Shown: piece by piece, positions 1 through 8,714 of the stretch
Layout: every line of letters starts with the position of its first letter
How positions within the stretch are numbered: the first letter of the stretch is position 1
Assembly: GCA_947176765.1 (NCBI GenBank)
Contig: CAMWRX010000011.1
Location: forward strand, 1 to 52,238
DNA: 52,238 nt
From: an uncultured bacterium
GTDB lineage: Bacteria; Bacillota; Clostridia; Oscillospirales; Oscillospiraceae
Direction: 5' to 3'
Position numbers and translations under genes: made by a program
Notes under the pieces: generated by a model
What the model saw: only the letters and a program-made list of their open reading frames with translations
What the model was told of the DNA's origin: nothing
Databases searched by the model: none

Positions 1-52
1 AAAAACTACAAAATTTCTTCGGCGTTTTCTTACAATTTTAGATTGGCGTTGA

Positions 53-658
53 CAGCCCGCCGGGAACGCCAACTTCGCGTGGCTCCAGCACATGATCTGG
101 CACCTGGCCCCCAACGGGCGGATCGGCATGGTGCTGGCCAACGGGTCGCTGTCCTCCCAGTCCGGGGGAGAGGGGGACATCCGCAAAAAGATCATTGAAG
201 CCGACCTGGTGGACTGCATTGTGGCCATGCCCACCCAGCTTTTCTACACCACGCAGATCCCGGTGTCCCTCTGGTTCTTGGCGAAGGACAAAAAGCAGAA
301 GGGGAAGACCCTGTTCGTCGACGCCCGGAAGCTGGGCACGATGGTCACGCGGAAGCTGCGGGAGCTGACCGATGAGGACATCCAAAAGATTGCCGGGGCC
401 TACAACGCCTTTGCGGACGGGACGCTGGAGGACGTGAAAGGTTTTTGTGCCGTGGCCGATCTCCAGGAGATTGCAAAGCAGGACTACATCCTCACGCCGG
501 GGCGGTATGTGGGCATTGAGGAGCAGGAGGATGACGGGGAGCCCTTCGAGGAGAAGATGGGGCGGCTGACCGCCGAGTTGGGGGAGCTGTTCGCCAAGTC
601 CCATGAGTTGGAAGAAGAGATCAGGCGGCAGTTGGGGGCGATTGGGTATGGAATTTGA
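53..658 (+). CDS. hsdM: Type I restriction-modification DNA methyltransferase subunit HsdM, C-terminal part
   Basis: This is the C-terminal third or so of an N6-adenine methyltransferase that partners HsdS and HsdR. The reading frame is open from 53, just after an in-frame stop at 50-52. It begins in the conserved PAGNANFAWLQH stretch that follows the catalytic NPPF motif in HsdM proteins, and continues through GRIGMVLANGSLSS to a helical C-terminus. The S-adenosylmethionine-binding and NPPF regions are missing. The first 52 bases look unrelated (AT-rich), so the gene is broken here or the contig joins wrongly. An internal ATG at 92 could not give an active enzyme. The stop overlaps the hsdS start. 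Identity is fairly certain; function of the fragment is doubtful. Confidence 0.88.
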   Translation, partial: QPAGNANFAWLQHMIWHLAPNGRIGMVLANGSLSSQSGGEGDIRKKIIEADLVDCIVAMPTQLFYTTQIPVSLWFLAKDKKQKGKTLFVDARKLGTMVTRKLRELTDEDIQKIAGAYNAFADGTLEDVKGFCAVADLQEIAKQDYILTPGRYVGIEEQEDDGEPFEEKMGRLTAELGELFAKSHELEEEIRRQLGAIGYGI

Positions 659-1799
659 TACAACGACTTTGGGGCAGTTATCAGTTGACGGCAAAGGCAG
701 CTATGGAATTGCTGCACCTGCTGTTCCGTATTCTGACGAACTGTACACTTATCTCCGCATCACAGATATTTGTGATGGTGGGACATTGAATAAGTCTGGT
801 TTGATGTCTGTAAATGCCGATGGAGCAGAAAAGTATTTATTAGAAGAAAATGACATTGTTTTTGCAAGAACAGGAAACAGCACTGGCCGAAATTATTTTT
901 ATGATGGCTCTGATGGAAGATTCGTTTATGCAGGATTCCTTATCAAATTTAGCTTGGATTCACAGAAAGTCAATCCCAGATTTATAAAATATTATTGTCA
1001 ATCAAAGAATTACTGGGGGTGGGTGCAGTCATTTAATACTGGAAGCACTCGCGGAAATATAAATGCAAAAGATTTTGCCAATATGGAAATAGTCATTCCA
1101 TCAAGAGAACAGCAAGATTTTTTAGTGAATATTCTGAAACCAATCGATGAAAAGATTAAACTGAATCAGCGGATAAATGATAATTTGCGGCAGCAGGCGC
1201 AGGAAATCTATATGTCCCGCTTTACCGATACTAACGGTTGTTTGGCCAACATATGCCAATACTCAAAGGAAAAAACGCTTGTTTCTCAGCTCACCTTAGA
1301 TAACTACTATTCAACAGAAAATATGTTGCCCGAAAAAGGCGGCTCTGTTCAAGCGGCAAGTCTGCCAACAACAGTACAGACAACCTATTGTGGTCCCGGT
1401 GATGTTTTGGTGTCAAATATCCGCCCATATTTTAAGAAAATTGTCTATTGCTCGTCAGAGGGCGGATGCTCAACCGATGTATTATGCTTTACCCCGAAAG
1501 AGGAAAAACTGTCTGCATATCTCTTTTATACGCTATATGCTGACAAATTTTTTGATTATATGCTTGCGGGTTCTAAAGGAACGAAGATGCCCCGTGGTGA
1601 TAAACAGCAGATTATGACTTATCCGATCCATGTACCATCAGATACGGAATTGACAGATTACAATTCTATTGCGCAACCAATTCTAACAAAAATCGAGAAA
1701 AACAGAGAGGAAAATCTGCATCTAACAGCATTGAGAGATACCCTTCTCCCCAAACTCATGTCTGGCGAGATTGATGTATCATCACTGAAAACAAGCTAA
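648..1799 (+). CDS. hsdS: Type I restriction-modification specificity subunit HsdS
   Basis: This 383-residue subunit would choose the DNA target for the methylase and nuclease. I start it at ATG 648, which overlaps the hsdM stop by 11 bases; an upstream GTG-type extension would lie entirely inside hsdM. Two target-recognition regions are visible. The first runs to about residue 165 and is followed by a helical spacer around IVIPSREQQDFLVNIL; the second ends near residue 340 before the terminal helix with LRDTLLPKLMSGEI. Both are typical of HsdS. The gene is much richer in A/T than hsdM upstream and hsdR downstream, which suggests this part of the operon was exchanged. Confidence 0.93.
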   Translation: MEFDTTTLGQLSVDGKGSYGIAAPAVPYSDELYTYLRITDICDGGTLNKSGLMSVNADGAEKYLLEENDIVFARTGNSTGRNYFYDGSDGRFVYAGFLIKFSLDSQKVNPRFIKYYCQSKNYWGWVQSFNTGSTRGNINAKDFANMEIVIPSREQQDFLVNILKPIDEKIKLNQRINDNLRQQAQEIYMSRFTDTNGCLANICQYSKEKTLVSQLTLDNYYSTENMLPEKGGSVQAASLPTTVQTTYCGPGDVLVSNIRPYFKKIVYCSSEGGCSTDVLCFTPKEEKLSAYLFYTLYADKFFDYMLAGSKGTKMPRGDKQQIMTYPIHVPSDTELTDYNSIAQPILTKIEKNREENLHLTALRDTLLPKLMSGEIDVSSLKTS

Positions 1800-1827
1800 T
1801 AAATTTCGTAAAGGAGTATCAATAATT

Positions 1828-2415
1828 ATGTGTAGTATGTTGTCAGCTTTCCCCACAGAAAAGGTAAACATTATCAAACGAGATTCGAGTATTATTGAAA
1901 GCATTGATGCGTTAGTAGATCGAAAAATCGTGCATATTGAGGATGTTTCGATAGATATTGAAGAAGGTGACATTATCGAAAGAACGTTGCCGACAGGTTC
2001 TAAAGAACAATACCTTGTGATTGATAGGGGCTTTTTTAGAGGAATACCTGGAGGAATACCATCCCATTATGAAGTTAAGGTAGAAAAGCAGACAGCTTAT
2101 ACCAAGGTTAGTCGCGGCTCAGTTATTAATCAATACCATATTAATAATGCAGAAAAGGTCAATATCCAATCAACAGATAATTCAACAACGTATAATATTA
2201 CTGCTAATGATATTTCCCTTATGGACACCTTGAGAAAACTTGCAGATGGCTTAGAGGATAAAGAAGAAATTATCTTGAATATTGATTCCATGCAGGATAA
2301 TATTGGGAAGAAAAGCTTTGCTGAGAAATATAATGCCTTTGTTCAAAGTGTTGCTAATCATATGACTATTTTTGCTCCATTTATTCCGGCGTTGACAAAT
2401 CTCTTAATGAAATAA
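1828..2415 (+). CDS. Unrecognised 195-aa protein inside the type I R-M operon
   Basis: I do not recognise a named family. The gene has a good ribosome site (AAAGGAG) and lies 28 bases after hsdS and 13 bases before hsdR, so it is part of the operon. The first half is beta-rich and charged (VSIDIEEGDIIERTL, then IDRGFFRGIPGG). The middle has Asn/Thr-rich short strands (QYHINNAEKVNIQSTDNST). The last 50 residues are helical and end in a hydrophobic stretch, HMTIFAPFIPALTNLL, which could touch a membrane or form a protein contact. It is AT-rich like hsdS, unlike hsdM and hsdR. A role as accessory or effector of the restriction locus is inference from position only. Confidence 0.8.
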   Translation: MCSMLSAFPTEKVNIIKRDSSIIESIDALVDRKIVHIEDVSIDIEEGDIIERTLPTGSKEQYLVIDRGFFRGIPGGIPSHYEVKVEKQTAYTKVSRGSVINQYHINNAEKVNIQSTDNSTTYNITANDISLMDTLRKLADGLEDKEEIILNIDSMQDNIGKKSFAEKYNAFVQSVANHMTIFAPFIPALTNLLMK

Positions 2416-2428
2416 CCGAGGTGGTTCC

Positions 2429-5400
2429 ATGACATTTACCGAATCCCACTACGAAAACGCCGTGCTCCAGCTGTTCCAGGAGCGGCTGGGCTATACCTAC
2501 ATATACGGCCCCGACGTGGACCGGGACTATCACTCTCCGCTGTACGAGGACGCGCTCCTGCCCGCCCTGCGCCGTATCAACCGCGGACTGCCGGAAGAAG
2601 CCATCACCGAAGCGGTATACAAGCTCCAAAACTTCGAGAGCGGGTCCCTGCTGCAAAAGAACATGGCGTTCACGGACTACCTGCAAAACGGTGTCCCCGT
2701 CCGCTTTTTCGAGAACGGCCAGGAGCGGAACGCCCTGGTCTATCTGGTGGATTACACCGACCCCGCCAACAACGACTTCACCGTGGCCAACCAGTGGACC
2801 GTCGTGGAAAACTCGGAGAAGCGCCCGGACGTGCTCCTGTTCGTCAACGGCCTGCCTCTGGTGGTAATGGAGCTGAAATCCCCCTCCCGGGAGGAGACGG
2901 ACGCCTCCGCCGCCTACCGCCAGCTCCGGAACTATATGGGCGAGATCCCGTCGCTGTTTATCTACAACTCCGTATGCGTCATGAGCGACCTGACCACCTC
3001 CAAAGCCGGAACCATTACCTCCGGAGAGGACCGCTTCATGGAGTGGAAAACCGCCGACGGGAGCTATGAGAACACGGCCTACGCCCAGTTTGACACCTTC
3101 TTTGAGGGGCTTTTTGACAAGGCGCGGTTTCTGGACATTCTGAAAAACTTCGTATGCTTCAACGTTGACGGCGAAAAGACCTTCAAAATCCTGGCCGGGT
3201 ATCACCAGTATTTTGCTGTGAAAAAAGCCGTGACCTCCACCCAGCGAGCCACAGCCACGGATGGAAAGGGCGGCGTGTTCTGGCACACTCAGGGCAGCGG
3301 GAAATCGCTGTCCATGGTATTCTACGCCCACGCGCTCCAAACGGCGCTGGAAAGTCCCACCATTGTGGTACTCACCGACCGGAACGACTTGGACGACCAG
3401 CTTTACGGCCAGTTTTCCCGGTGCCGGGAGTTCCTGCGCCAGACGCCACAGCAGGCTCAGAGCCGGAAGCACCTAAAGGAGCTGCTGGCGGGCCGTCAGG
3501 CCAACGGGATCATCTTCACCACCATGCAGAAATTTGAGGAAGGGGACGATCCCCTCTCCGAGCGGCGAAACATTGTGGTCATGGCGGACGAGGCCCACCG
3601 GGGGCAATACGGCCTAAATGAAAAGGTTGTGGTCAGGCAGAAGGAGAACGGGGAGGTGGAAGCCCGCACCGTCATTGGCGCGGCCCGCATTATCCGAGAC
3701 AGCCTGCCCAACGCTACCTACATCGGCTTCACCGGCACGCCCATTTCCTCCAAGGACCGCAGCACTCGTGAAGTGTTCGGGGATTACATCGACGTATACG
3801 ACATGACCCAGGCCGTGGAGGACGGGGCCACCCGCCCGGTGTATTACGAGAGCCGTGTGATCCACCTCAAGCTGGACGAAACCACCCTGCGCCTGATTGA
3901 CACGGAATATGACCTGATGGCCCAGAATGCCGACCCCTATGTGATCGAAAAGAGCAAAAAAGAACTGGGGCAGATGGATGCCATCTTGGGCGCGGATACC
4001 ACTGTTGAGTCGCTGGTCAACGATATTCTGGATCACTATGAGAACTACCGGGCGAATCTGCTCACAGGAAAGGCTATGATCGTGGCCTACTCCCGACCCA
4101 TCGCCATGAAAATCTACAAGCGCATTTTGGAGCTGCGGCCTTCCTGGACGGAGAAAGTGGGCGTGGTCATGACCCAGGGCAATAATGACCCGGAGGAATG
4201 GCGGCAGATCATCGGCAACAAGGCCCACAAGGAGGAACTGGCCCGGAAGTTCAAGGATAACACCTCGCCCATGAAGATTGCCATTGTGGTGGATATGTGG
4301 CTGACGGGCTTTGATGTGCCGTCGCTGGCCACCATGTATGTATACAAGCCCATGGCGGGGCACAATCTGATGCAGGCCATTGCCCGTGTCAACCGGGTTT
4401 TTGGGGACAAAGAGGGCGGGCTTGTGGTGGACTATGTGGGCATCGCCCAGGCGCTGAAACAGGCCATGAACGACTACACAGGCCGGGATAAGAAGAACTA
4501 TGGCGACACCGACGTGAGCCGCGTGGCCTATCCGAAGTTCCAGGAGAAGCTGTCCATCTGTCGGGACTTGTTCCATGGGTTCGATTACTCGGCTTTTATC
4601 TCCGGGACGGATTTGGAGCGGGCAAAGGCCGTCAGCGGCGGGGCCAACTTCCTGCTGGGCAAACGGGTTTTGGAAAATGATTTGCCGGACAATGAGAAAA
4701 CCCACAATGTCTACATCAAAGAAGCGCTGCTGCTCCGGCAGGCGCTGTCGCTGTGCGCCAGCCTGGTGGACGAAAAGACGCGGTTGGAGTGCGCGTTCTT
4801 TGAGGCGGTCAGGACGATGATTGTGCGCCTGACCATGGGAGGGACCGGCGAAAAATTCACCTTACCTGAGGTCAACGAGCGGATCAACGAGCTGCTGAAG
4901 CAGAGCGTCAAAAGCGAGGGTGTCATCAATCTGTTTTCCGATGTGGGGACGGAGTTCTCCCTGTTTGACCCAAAGTTTCTTGATGAAATCGCCAATATGA
5001 AGGAGAAGAATCTGGCGGTTGAGTTGCTGAAAAAGCTGATTGCCGAGCAGGTTTCCATCTATCGGCGCAGTAACGTAGTCAAGTCGGAAAAGTTCAGTGA
5101 AATCATCCAGAGCGCCATGAACCGCTATCTCAATGGGATGCTGACCAATGAGGAAGTGATTCAGGAGCTGCTGAAGCTGGCGAAGGACATTGCCGCTGCA
5201 AACGCAGAAGGTGAGGCTCTGGGACTAAACGCCGAGGAATTGGCTTTTTATGATGCCCTCACTAAACCCCAGGCCATCAAGGACTTCTACGAGCACGAGG
5301 AACTGATTGCCATTACGAAGGAACTGACAGATCTTCTCCGGCAAAACCGCACCATTGACTGGCAGAAGAAGGAGAGCGCCCGGGCTGGGATGCGTCGGCT

Positions 5401-5515
5401 GGTAAAGCGCCTTTTGAAAAAACACAAGTATCCGCCGGAAGGGATGGAGGATGCTGTGCAGACAGTGATGAGCCAGTGTGAAATGTGGACTGACAATATG
5501 ATGATTGATGTTTGA
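2429..5515 (+). CDS. hsdR: Type I restriction endonuclease subunit HsdR
   Basis: This is the ATP-driven translocase and nuclease of the system, 1028 aa, a normal length. The PD-ExK-type nuclease site is visible as D134 followed by E148-L-K150 in VVMELKSP. Superfamily 2 helicase motifs follow: TQGSGKS at about 287-293 (Walker A), ADEAHR near 386-391 (Walker B), and GFTGTPI near 431-437. A helicase C domain and a long helical C-terminus complete it. The start ATG follows AACCGAGG. Codon use and GC match hsdM, not the intervening hsdS and 195-aa gene. The gene looks intact, but the system lacks a complete hsdM in this window. Confidence 0.96.
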   Translation: MTFTESHYENAVLQLFQERLGYTYIYGPDVDRDYHSPLYEDALLPALRRINRGLPEEAITEAVYKLQNFESGSLLQKNMAFTDYLQNGVPVRFFENGQERNALVYLVDYTDPANNDFTVANQWTVVENSEKRPDVLLFVNGLPLVVMELKSPSREETDASAAYRQLRNYMGEIPSLFIYNSVCVMSDLTTSKAGTITSGEDRFMEWKTADGSYENTAYAQFDTFFEGLFDKARFLDILKNFVCFNVDGEKTFKILAGYHQYFAVKKAVTSTQRATATDGKGGVFWHTQGSGKSLSMVFYAHALQTALESPTIVVLTDRNDLDDQLYGQFSRCREFLRQTPQQAQSRKHLKELLAGRQANGIIFTTMQKFEEGDDPLSERRNIVVMADEAHRGQYGLNEKVVVRQKENGEVEARTVIGAARIIRDSLPNATYIGFTGTPISSKDRSTREVFGDYIDVYDMTQAVEDGATRPVYYESRVIHLKLDETTLRLIDTEYDLMAQNADPYVIEKSKKELGQMDAILGADTTVESLVNDILDHYENYRANLLTGKAMIVAYSRPIAMKIYKRILELRPSWTEKVGVVMTQGNNDPEEWRQIIGNKAHKEELARKFKDNTSPMKIAIVVDMWLTGFDVPSLATMYVYKPMAGHNLMQAIARVNRVFGDKEGGLVVDYVGIAQALKQAMNDYTGRDKKNYGDTDVSRVAYPKFQEKLSICRDLFHGFDYSAFISGTDLERAKAVSGGANFLLGKRVLENDLPDNEKTHNVYIKEALLLRQALSLCASLVDEKTRLECAFFEAVRTMIVRLTMGGTGEKFTLPEVNERINELLKQSVKSEGVINLFSDVGTEFSLFDPKFLDEIANMKEKNLAVELLKKLIAEQVSIYRRSNVVKSEKFSEIIQSAMNRYLNGMLTNEEVIQELLKLAKDIAAANAEGEALGLNAEELAFYDALTKPQAIKDFYEHEELIAITKELTDLLRQNRTIDWQKKESARAGMRRLVKRLLKKHKYPPEGMEDAVQTVMSQCEMWTDNMMIDV

Positions 5516-5654
5516 GAGCTTCACTTGACCACCCCACCCCAAAATCTACGGAGGAACTATATCAACAAGACGCATCAAGCAAAAAAAGCATTCTCTGATA
5601 AATTTTAGCAGAGTTACGGTTACGATATGACTAAAATGAAAGAGGCTCCATCAT
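5516..5654 (+). other. Intergenic spacer with a degenerate small reading frame
   Basis: After hsdR there is no clear terminator. A Shine-Dalgarno-like GGAGGAA (about 5552) precedes a 15-codon frame INKTHQAKKAFSDKF that begins at ATC rather than ATG (5563) and ends at TAG. A similar arrangement occurs near 46655-46700. It may be the relic of the same mobile-element gene, or chance. Confidence 0.3.
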
Positions 5655-6086
5655 ATGGATAAGGAGATCGCTGCTGCTGGTTGGTCCCAAATATTGTTCT
5701 ACCTTCTTCAATTTACTTGGGGGTTGCCAGTCAATCTTATCGGCTTGATTGCATTCCTCTGCTGCCGCAGACAATTTCCCAGTGAAAGATTTCACAACAG
5801 CATTGTTACCTATTTGCCGGGAAACCGCGGTGGGCTGTCGTTGGGAATCTTTATTTTCCTCAGCGTCCATAGCAGAGATAAAAGCGGCGGCCTTTGTGCC
5901 CACGAATATGGGCACACGATCCAGTGCCTTTTCCTCGGCCCCTTATACTGGATTGTGATTGCTGTCCCAAGCGTCATCTGGTGTTATTGCTTTGCAGGTT
6001 ATAGAAAAAAGCATGGCGTTTCATACGATGCCCTTTATTGTGAGCGCTGGGCCACAGCCTGGGGTAAAAAGTGGAGCGCAGCATGA
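5655..6086 (+). CDS. Small membrane protein with HExxH metalloprotease-like motif
   Basis: This 143-aa protein has about three hydrophobic segments (roughly residues 12-36, 60-71 and 92-115). Between the second and third lies CAHEYGHTIQ at 81-90, the HExxH pattern of zinc metalloproteases, followed at once by a membrane helix. That placement resembles site-2-type or other intramembrane zincins. No third zinc ligand is obvious, and Asp-rich motifs of classical S2P enzymes are absent, so catalysis is uncertain. The start is ATG after GAAAGAGG. It stands alone on the plus strand ahead of the AlkZ-like gene, with no overlap with that gene's chosen start at 6172. Confidence 0.75.
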   Translation: MDKEIAAAGWSQILFYLLQFTWGLPVNLIGLIAFLCCRRQFPSERFHNSIVTYLPGNRGGLSLGIFIFLSVHSRDKSGGLCAHEYGHTIQCLFLGPLYWIVIAVPSVIWCYCFAGYRKKHGVSYDALYCERWATAWGKKWSAA

Positions 6087-6171
6087 ACTATGGGCGGCGG
6101 GATATTCACGCAGGTATCTGGGATCTGGCTGCCATGCCTTTCACCGTAACTTTATTGTAGGAGATACATAT

Positions 6172-7182
6172 ATGGATACCATTGCCGAACAGATTCAACG
6201 AAGACGTATGCATGGGCTGTATCTTTCTCGTAAATGCGAGGATATTACCCAGCTCTCCCGGGATTTGATGGGACTGCATTGCTGGTTTCATCGGAACGTG
6301 GCTTTTTCTGCGGTGATCCGCGGCGCGGACCTGATGAACTGGAAGCACGCGCTCACCAAAACCTGGCTTTATCGGGGTACGCTGCATGGCGTGGCCTATG
6401 ACGATCTGCCGCTGCTGCTGGCGCCGCACGCGGGAGATCAATCTTTTGAGCAGTGGATGCTCCGGGATATTCTCAGCGAAACGCAGCTGCGGGAAGCCGT
6501 GGACAGAGTCATAAGTCTCATGGAGGACGGCGTGTACTCCCGCACGGAAATGCGGAAGATCTTTGCTGATGACTACGATCCGAAGGTGATCGACTATCTG
6601 TTTTCCTCTTGGGGCGGCATTTTTGTCTCTCTGGCCTGTCAGGGGAAGGTTGCGTTTCGGAATATGACAAGCCGGGATTTTGATCTGATTGACGCCCAGC
6701 CGCTGCAAATGAACGACCAGGTGCTGTTGGAGCTGCTGCGCCGTTTTTTCACGGCTTACGGACCGGCGACCATTGCGGATGCGATGTGGTTTTTGGGGTT
6801 GGATAAAAAGGTGGTTCAAGGGCTGCCGGAGCTGGAGATGTTCTCCCGGCTGGAATATCAGCGCAATGTTTACTATTATGTGGATGATGGCGCAGAGATC
6901 GGCGATATCCCGGAGCTGACGCTGTTGTCCGGCTTTGATCCCCTGATCGTGTCCTACAAGGAGCGGGAGGCAGTCCTGCCCACGGAGTACAAGCGCGCAG
7001 TGATCCTGAAATCCGGCATCTGCCTTCCTACGATTGCTGTCAACGGACAGGTGGCGGGAATCTGGAACCTCAAAAGCGGCAAGCCCACGGTGGAGTTTTT
7101 TGACTCCCAGCCTAAACGGCTCCGAAAGGCTGCGGAGGAACTGGTGGACGAGATGCAGTGGAGGGTAGCAGGTAAGATATAA
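6172..7182 (+). CDS. Winged-helix DNA-binding protein, AlkZ/YcaQ-like family
   Basis: The 336-aa product fits the HTH_42 family, which includes the DNA glycosylases AlkZ and YcaQ that remove bulky or crosslinked bases. Visible features are an N-terminal winged-helix region (QLSRDLMGLHCWFHRNVAFSAVIRG), a middle HGVAYDDLPLLLAPH segment, and a C-terminal beta region with LLSGFDPLIVSYKERE and VNGQVAGIWN, all typical of the family. I choose ATG 6172 because GTAGGAG lies 7-12 bases upstream; a longer frame from 5959 overlaps the preceding gene. Whether it has glycosylase activity cannot be judged here. A second AlkZ-related gene lies at 26047. Confidence 0.88.
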   Translation: MDTIAEQIQRRRMHGLYLSRKCEDITQLSRDLMGLHCWFHRNVAFSAVIRGADLMNWKHALTKTWLYRGTLHGVAYDDLPLLLAPHAGDQSFEQWMLRDILSETQLREAVDRVISLMEDGVYSRTEMRKIFADDYDPKVIDYLFSSWGGIFVSLACQGKVAFRNMTSRDFDLIDAQPLQMNDQVLLELLRRFFTAYGPATIADAMWFLGLDKKVVQGLPELEMFSRLEYQRNVYYYVDDGAEIGDIPELTLLSGFDPLIVSYKEREAVLPTEYKRAVILKSGICLPTIAVNGQVAGIWNLKSGKPTVEFFDSQPKRLRKAAEELVDEMQWRVAGKI

Positions 7183-7184
7183 CT

Positions 7185-7658
7185 TTACTTTGAAAAATGC
7201 TCCAATATTTCTTCCGCTGTTTCCTGCATCCCTCGGCGCATCCATTCTTCGACTACTCCATAAAGACCTCCGGCATACCAGTTAAGAAAGTAGATCTCAG
7301 CGTCAGATTTACCATCAAAATCCATGCAGTCTAAAATGGCATCCAACAAAGAGTGGCTCAATCCAGAGCGATGCAGCAGCAGGTAGGATTTGCGATGTTT
7401 ATAAAAATGCCGCAGTAGGCTGGGAGTAAGTTCTTCAAATTTGCCAAGGCTCTCAAACTCCTGCCCCCATTCGCGAAGAAGATCTGCCAGATGCTGGCGT
7501 ATCACTTCCTCTTTACTGCTGAAATGGCGATAGAAAGAGGCGCGTCCTACTTGTGCTTGTCGAGCGATCTGGCTCACTGTAATTTCCTCAAAGGGCACTT
7601 TTTCCATCAATTCCAGCAGTCCATATGTGATTTGTTGAGACACGTAGCTCTTATTCAT
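7185..7658 (-). CDS. TetR-family transcriptional regulator
   Basis: A 157-aa TetR-type repressor. The N-terminal helix-turn-helix is clear: ITVSQIARQAQVGRASFYRHFSSKEE at about residues 25-50, followed by a helical ligand domain with the YLLLHRSGLSHSLLD and WYAGGLYGVVEEWMRRG pattern common in short TetR regulators. I place the start at ATG 7658 (MNKSYVSQQ); an upstream extension lacks homology. It is convergent with the AlkZ-like gene (2-base gap) and divergent from the hydrolase at 7785, so it probably controls that promoter. GATACACTT occurs twice in the divergent region (7659 and 7720) and might be part of the operator. Confidence 0.92.
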   Translation of the reverse strand: MNKSYVSQQITYGLLELMEKVPFEEITVSQIARQAQVGRASFYRHFSSKEEVIRQHLADLLREWGQEFESLGKFEELTPSLLRHFYKHRKSYLLLHRSGLSHSLLDAILDCMDFDGKSDAEIYFLNWYAGGLYGVVEEWMRRGMQETAEEILEHFSK

Positions 7659-7784
7659 GATACACTTTCCCCATAACTGTCTTATTTTCTCAGAAAGCCT
7701 TGCAAAAGGAAATTTCTTGCGATACACTTGCCTCAATCATAATAGGTTTACAATATTGGGATGTCAAGGGAGAGATAGACAGTT

Positions 7785-8714
7785 ATGAAAAAAGTATTAA
7801 AAATGATTGGCGCTGTGCTGTTGATCGCCATCATTGCCGTCATTGGCGTGCTGGTATACGTGGGGAACAGGCCCGCAGCCCTGACAGATTATCAACAAAG
7901 CGTAGAAACCGGCGGTGAAATAGAGGCAAAGTATATGTCCAATGGGGAGTTTGAGGTATCCGTTTATGAGGAACAAGCATTGCAGGTGTTCAAAAAATAT
8001 GTGATCTACTATCCGGCTGAACTTGAAACATCAGATAAGCAATACCCTGTTATCGTAATCTGTAATGGGAGCGGGACACCGATTTCAAAATACCCTGCTG
8101 TTCCAGAACACTATGCGTCATGGGGATTTATTGTCATAGGAACGGAAGAAGAAAACGCATGGAACGGCTTTGGCGCAGAAATGAGCATCCGGCATCTGCA
8201 AAGGCTGAACGATAACGAGCAGATCGAAGCGGGTAAAACAAATATCTTTTATCAGAAAGTCGATCTATCCAATGTAGGTATTGTCGGGCATTCCCAAGGC
8301 GGGGTTGGTGTGCTTAACGCGATTACGGCTCAGACGCACAAAGACATCTATAAAGCCGCCGTGTCGCTATCACCGACCAATAAGGAAATGGCGCATGGCC
8401 TTGAGTGGGATTATGACGCCACGCTTGTTGATATTCCAATCATGCTGATTTCCGGAGCAGGCGGCGGCGATGATTGGGTCGTGACAGGAGAACAGTTGGA
8501 AAGTATCTACAATGATGTCGCTGATAACAAAATCATGATGCGCAGAAACGACACACCACATGGTGAGGTTCTTTACTCTGAGGACGGCTATGTGACGGCA
8601 TGGTTTATGTGGCAGCTCCAGGGCGACCAAAATGCAGCAAAAGCGTTTGTTGGCGATCATGCGGAGATTCTGATCAATCCGCTTTACCAAGACCAGCAAA
8701 TCGCAATAAAATGA
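7785..8714 (+). CDS. Membrane-anchored alpha/beta hydrolase
   Basis: This 309-aa protein begins with a membrane segment (about residues 5-27, IGAVLLIAIIAVIGVLVYV) and so is likely anchored with the enzyme outside. The nucleophile elbow GHSQGG appears at about 167-172, and a likely acid and histidine follow (ISGAGGGDDW and NDTPHGEV). It resembles the chlorophyllase/PET-hydrolase-like group of alpha/beta hydrolases; the substrate is unknown. It starts at ATG after GGGAGAG and is divergent from the TetR gene, which suggests regulation by it. It is somewhat richer in A/T than the following region. The end is sharp, with an unrelated minus-strand relic beginning directly after. Confidence 0.9.
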   Translation: MKKVLKMIGAVLLIAIIAVIGVLVYVGNRPAALTDYQQSVETGGEIEAKYMSNGEFEVSVYEEQALQVFKKYVIYYPAELETSDKQYPVIVICNGSGTPISKYPAVPEHYASWGFIVIGTEEENAWNGFGAEMSIRHLQRLNDNEQIEAGKTNIFYQKVDLSNVGIVGHSQGGVGVLNAITAQTHKDIYKAAVSLSPTNKEMAHGLEWDYDATLVDIPIMLISGAGGGDDWVVTGEQLESIYNDVADNKIMMRRNDTPHGEVLYSEDGYVTAWFMWQLQGDQNAAKAFVGDHAEILINPLYQDQQIAIK

